Shown piece after piece: positions 31,808-34,805 of a DNA stretch of 34,805 bases. The stretch is from an uncultured Victivallales bacterium (GTDB lineage Bacteria; Verrucomicrobiota; Lentisphaeria; Victivallales; UBA1829), in assembly GCA_944389445.1 (NCBI GenBank), contig CALXMJ010000129.1:1-34805 (forward strand), read 5' to 3'. Made by a program: the position numbers and the translations under genes. Below the pieces are notes generated by a model. It was not told the DNA's origin, did not search any database, and saw only the letters and a list, made by a program, of their open reading frames with translations. How positions within the stretch are numbered: the first letter of the stretch is position 1; each line of letters opens with the position of its first letter.

Positions 31808-33130
31808 TTATTTTTCCGGAGACTCCATCATTCCGCCCCGTCGCGCAACGATGTAGTTGCAGATATTGTCGCCAGTGACGTTGCATGCCGTTTCGAACAT
31901 GTCCAGCAGCGGATTGATTCCGATCGCAAGCGCCACCACCATTGCCACCTGCGCATCCGGCAAACCAAGATTCGTCAGGACCAGAAAGAGGAGGAATATA
32001 CTCCCGCCCGGAATCCCTCCCGCGCCGATGGATGCCAGCACAACGGAAAAAATCAGGAATAAGATCTGAAAGATCCCGAAGGGAAGCCCGAACATATTCA
32101 CCGCAAGAACCGCAAAGACCGGCAGATGAATGCAGGCGCCGTCCATATTGACCGTCGCCCCCAGCGGCAGCGCGAAACCGGAAAGCTCCGGACGAATGCG
32201 CAGTTCCGCGGCGGTCCGGAGAGAAATCGGAAGAGTCGCCGCACTGGAACGCGTCAGAAACGCCGTAATGATCGGTTCCTTGAGCTTGTTCAGCAGACGA
32301 TACGGATTCTCCCGGCAAAGAAGCAGCACCAGGAGAGGATAAATCAGAAAGATCATCATCAGCACTCCAAGCACCACACACCCCGCAATCTGAAGATAAG
32401 GTCCGAACAGTTCCGGTCCGTACAAGGTGAAATTGACCGTGGTCAATGCAAACACCCCCACAGGGAAATATTCCATGACCCAGTCGATGATCTGATAGGA
32501 AACATGAAGCGCTGCATCCAGAATTTCCAGCAGTTTTTCCACCGCTCCGGACATCTGCTGTTTTGCTTCGTGCTTCTCAATCACAGTTCTGGCGGCGAGT
32601 CCGAACAGAATGGAAAAGACGATGATCGGCAGGAACTTTCCCTCGGCCAGCGCCTGAAACGGATTCATGAAAAGATCATTCAGAAACTGGAGAAAGGAGG
32701 GTCCGCCCGCAGCCCCCGCCTTCATATTCCCCGCCTGAGAAAGAAGCGATCCTGAAAGAGCATTCCCGTTTTCCATTGCCGGATCCATCAGATAGGCAAG
32801 TCCCGTTCCGAACGCCGCCGCAAAAACCGAGGTCAGGAAATACCAGACCACCACCATCAATCCCAGTTTCCCGAACTGTTTCAGCGGCAGACTCGCCGCC
32901 CCTGTGACAAGGGAAAAGAAAATGATCGGAATCACCACCATTTTCAGCATGGCAATCAAGACGGTTCCAAACGGAGCAAGAATCCCTGTCACGCACTCGG
33001 CGACCCCCTCTCCATATACCGCCGTCAGACGCGAACAGAGAATCCCCGCCGCGATGCCAAGTATGAATGCCGTCACAATCCGGTAAATCAGCGGCACGGC
33101 AAAATAACCCGATATCATTTTTTTCCACAT
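31808..33130 (-). CDS. dicarboxylate/amino acid:cation symporter (DAACS family)
   Basis: 440 residues with eight main hydrophobic segments plus two re-entrant hairpins. The substrate-site motifs of the GltP/DctA family are present: FLTRSSAATLPISLRT (the serine-rich hairpin 1), ATVNMDGACIHL (the NMDG motif of helix 7) and GAGGIPGG (hairpin 2). DMFETACNVTGDNI in helix 8 follows, with the conserved Asp and Asn. It imports aspartate, glutamate or C4-dicarboxylates with sodium or protons through the inner membrane; the choice of substrate cannot be fixed. A clear promoter (33171-33199) precedes it, so it is probably its own transcription unit. Its end faces the hairpin array. Confidence 0.9.
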   Translation of the reverse strand: MWKKMISGYFAVPLIYRIVTAFILGIAAGILCSRLTAVYGEGVAECVTGILAPFGTVLIAMLKMVVIPIIFFSLVTGAASLPLKQFGKLGLMVVVWYFLTSVFAAAFGTGLAYLMDPAMENGNALSGSLLSQAGNMKAGAAGGPSFLQFLNDLFMNPFQALAEGKFLPIIVFSILFGLAARTVIEKHEAKQQMSGAVEKLLEILDAALHVSYQIIDWVMEYFPVGVFALTTVNFTLYGPELFGPYLQIAGCVVLGVLMMIFLIYPLLVLLLCRENPYRLLNKLKEPIITAFLTRSSAATLPISLRTAAELRIRPELSGFALPLGATVNMDGACIHLPVFAVLAVNMFGLPFGIFQILFLIFSVVLASIGAGGIPGGSIFLLFLVLTNLGLPDAQVAMVVALAIGINPLLDMFETACNVTGDNICNYIVARRGGMMESPEK

Positions 33131-33170
33131 AAGTCATCCATCCCGTTTTTATTTCTGCTGCAATCGGATT

Positions 33171-33199
33171 AATATACCGTTTCCGGGAAATGATTGCAA
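33171..33199 (-). promoter_or_regulatory. sigma70-type promoter of the symporter gene
   Basis: On the minus strand: TTGCAA, 17-nt spacer, TATATT, 41 bp upstream of the ATG. The spacer contains the 11-bp palindrome TTTCCGGGAAA (33180-33190), a possible operator. Confidence 0.65.
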
Positions 33200-33206
33200 C
33201 AGATTT

Positions 33207-33241
33207 TGCGGATTCTTTTTCCTTTCGGATCGGAATCCGCA
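33207..33241. terminator. 9-bp perfect inverted repeat after the YeiH-family gene
   Basis: TGCGGATTC (33207-33215) and GAATCCGCA (33233-33241) with a 17-nt loop, 16 bp beyond the stop of the exporter gene and just upstream of the next promoter. There is no T tract on the minus strand, so termination is not certain. Confidence 0.35.
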
Positions 33242-33256
33242 GAACTCCCGGAACTC

Positions 33257-34246
33257 TCAGCGGACACAGCGGACCAGATGAAAATGGATTGCCGCGCACC
33301 AGACTCCCGCCAGAATGATCCAGAGGATCACACCGTGAATCACTGGAGTAAGACCGAGTTCCTTCAGTTTCTCCCGGCTCAGATTCGCTCCGATCAGGAA
33401 CAGAGTGACGATCATCAGATATTTGGAAATCTCTTTCAGAACGTGTCCGGCATCGGTCGTTGCGGGAATCCACGTCACCAGCGCGGCCGCCGCGAGGAAT
33501 CCGGGAATGAACCAGGGAATCCGAATCCGGATCTTCCGTTTTTCTCCCTCCGCGGGCACTGCGGCAAAGCAGGAAAGAAACAGAGTCACCGGCACAATCC
33601 ATAATGCCCGCGCCAGCTTCACGGTTGTACCCACCTCCAGCGCCGTGGAACCATACTGCATGGATGCTCCCACCACCGAACTTGTGTCGTGAATTCCCAG
33701 CGCGGACCAGTAGCCGAACTGCACTTCATCCATTCCGAGCGCACGGCCGATCGCCGGGAACACCAGCAACGCCACCGCGTTCAGCGTAAAAACCGTAGCG
33801 GACGCAATCGCGACATCATGCGCCTTCGCCTTCAGGACCGGTGCCGCGGCGGCAATCGCGCTTCCTCCGCAGATCGAAGTCCCCACACTGATCAGATACA
33901 TCGTATCCTTTGCCAGCCCCATCCGTTTGCCGAGAAAAATTCCGAGCCCGATGCCTGCGCCAATTCCAAGAAAGGTGTAGGCCATTCCATTGGCGCCCGC
34001 ATGCAAAACATCAATCAGATTCATTCCGAATCCCATTCCGACAATCGACGCTCCCAGAAGCGTCGAGGTCAGCCGTCCTGTAATCTCCGCAAACGGATTC
34101 CCCCAGACCACGGCATACACCACTCCGGCAATCACCGCAACTCCCGGGGCATAATCACGCGCCGGAGAATACAGCCACGGCAGAAGAAAAAACGCCGCGG
34201 CAATCATCAGAAACGTTCCTTTGTGAATTCCATCTTTCCAATTCAT
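33257..34246 (-). CDS. YeiH-family putative sulfate/small-anion exporter
   Basis: 329 residues from the ATG at 34246, which has AAGGAG nine bases upstream; the ATG at 34255 directly abuts that site and is unlikely. About ten membrane segments are visible. Family motifs include RLTSTLLGASIVGMGFGMNL, SVGTSICGGSAIAAAAPVLKA, a following ALGIHDTSSVVGASMQYG, and the EVGTTVKLARALWIVP region. Proteins of this group (YeiH/YadS, 'putative sulfate exporter') sit in the inner membrane; sulfate or sulfonate export is proposed, not proved for most members. The divergent LysR gene matches the yeiE-yeiH arrangement known from enterobacteria. Confidence 0.87.
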   Translation of the reverse strand: MNWKDGIHKGTFLMIAAAFFLLPWLYSPARDYAPGVAVIAGVVYAVVWGNPFAEITGRLTSTLLGASIVGMGFGMNLIDVLHAGANGMAYTFLGIGAGIGLGIFLGKRMGLAKDTMYLISVGTSICGGSAIAAAAPVLKAKAHDVAIASATVFTLNAVALLVFPAIGRALGMDEVQFGYWSALGIHDTSSVVGASMQYGSTALEVGTTVKLARALWIVPVTLFLSCFAAVPAEGEKRKIRIRIPWFIPGFLAAAALVTWIPATTDAGHVLKEISKYLMIVTLFLIGANLSREKLKELGLTPVIHGVILWIILAGVWCAAIHFHLVRCVR

Positions 34247-34298
34247 AAAACTCATCTCCTTCCTGCTTGTTTGAGTCTTCCTTGCGGAATGGGGATGT

Positions 34299-34304
34299 AC
34301 TATA
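34299..34304 (-). promoter_or_regulatory. probable -10 box of the exporter gene
   Basis: TATAGT on the minus strand, about 53 bp upstream of the ATG. The -35 region (TTTTTA) is weak, which suits activation by the LysR protein bound at 34346-34364. Confidence 0.4.
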
Positions 34305-34345
34305 CCCCGCTAAAACAAAATTAAAAATTATTTATGATTATAGAT

Positions 34346-34364
34346 TGATAAATAAAAATTATCA
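34346..34364. promoter_or_regulatory. inverted repeat TGATAA-N7-TTATCA, candidate LysR-type operator
   Basis: A perfect 6-bp inverted repeat over 19 bp, with the T-N11-A geometry usual for LysR-type boxes, in the AT-rich gap between the divergent exporter and LysR genes. Binding is inferred from position and symmetry. Confidence 0.5.
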
Positions 34365-34407
34365 TATAAAGTATCTCTGTTTTGAATTTCAGGAACGGCA
34401 GCGGGCA

Positions 34408-34805
34408 ATGATCGACAAAAAACTGAAAATATTCCAGATGGCGGCGACCCTGAACAATTTCACGGAAGCCGCCACCGTACTGGGGATGACCCAGCCGAAT
34501 GTCACCCGGCAGATTTTTCTTCTGGAGCAGGAGCTGGGAACGCCGCTCTTTGAGCGCGACGGACGCAGAGTTTCTCTTACTCCTGCCGGGAAAGCCCTGC
34601 TGAAAGAAACGGAACGGCTTCTGGCAGATGCGGACCATCTGCGGAAAACGGTCCGCTGCGCCGCGGAAGGAATCCGCCACTACCGGATCGGAGGAACCCT
34701 GACCGCCGGAGGATTTCTTCTGCCGGACTGCATCGCCGCGTACATGAAATCGCATCCGGACTGCAATCTGGAACTTCGTGTGGGGAACACTCGTGAGATT
34801 GAAGA
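34408..34805 (+). CDS. LysR-family transcriptional regulator (3' truncated by the window)
   Basis: 132 residues are visible from the ATG at 34408; the frame stays open to the window end. The N-terminal winged helix-turn-helix is complete: KLKIFQMAATLNNFTEAA, TQPNVTRQIFLLEQELGTPL and FERDGRRVSLTPAGKALL (about residues 5-65). The linker helix and the first strand of the effector domain follow (YRIGGTLTAGGFLLPDCIA). It very probably controls the divergent YeiH-family exporter gene and itself from the shared 160-bp region. The effector ligand and full length cannot be seen. Confidence 0.88.
   Translation, partial: MIDKKLKIFQMAATLNNFTEAATVLGMTQPNVTRQIFLLEQELGTPLFERDGRRVSLTPAGKALLKETERLLADADHLRKTVRCAAEGIRHYRIGGTLTAGGFLLPDCIAAYMKSHPDCNLELRVGNTREIE

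Overview
This window looks like chromosomal DNA of a Lentisphaerota/Victivallales-type or closely related PVC bacterium. That placement is inference. It rests on a prepilin-like protein with the [20 protein letters not shown] signature sitting directly ahead of a large glycosidase, many secreted or intracellular glycoside hydrolases each next to its own regulator, and moderately GC-rich coding sequence dominated by GAA, TTC and CCG codons. There are 25 protein genes, the first and last cut by the window edges. I see no tRNA, rRNA, CRISPR array or insertion sequence.

Layout. (1) 1-1.9 kb: the end of a large protein with a CBM9-like domain and a small secreted carbohydrate-binding-like protein. 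(2) 1.97-5.5 kb: a membrane protein with an embedded pseudopilin-like helix, a GH63-like glycosidase, and a divergent AraC regulator whose intergenic region carries two 12-bp direct repeats exactly 21 bp apart. (3) 5.7-17.6 kb: an eight-gene, tightly packed (partly ATGA-coupled) operon. It encodes a GYF/zinc-ribbon/GTPase protein, a GAP1-like GTPase-associated protein, a 1041-aa membrane-anchored helical protein, a second GYF membrane protein, a MotA/TolQ/ExbB-type channel subunit, two different ExbD/MotB-like coiled-coil subunits and a small anchored protein. A secreted vWA protein faces the operon from the other strand (17.6-18.3 kb). (4) 18.4-23.4 kb: a DMT-family transporter, a divergent AraC regulator, and a type I mannose-6-phosphate isomerase overlapping a GH5-like glycosidase. 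(5) 23.4-31.6 kb: a GntR/LacI-type regulator, a prepilin-like protein and a 1366-aa GH2 glycosidase in one probable operon, divergent from a GH29 alpha-L-fucosidase. (6) 31.6-31.8 kb: a non-coding array of ten different short hairpins. (7) 31.8-34.8 kb: a DAACS-type dicarboxylate/amino-acid symporter, a YeiH-family exporter and a divergent LysR regulator.

The carbohydrate loci suggest a glycan degrader handling fucose-, galactose/uronate- and possibly mannose-containing substrates, each controlled locally. The candidate new system is region 3. Established parts (a DO-GTPase2-like GTPase, a GAP1-like partner, a MotA/ExbB ion channel) appear to be joined into one envelope-spanning assembly. I infer that a proton- or sodium-driven motor is gated or assembled by a cytoplasmic GTPase, with large extracytoplasmic arms and a vWA protein outside. 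Its role (defence, envelope maintenance or transport) cannot be decided from sequence alone.
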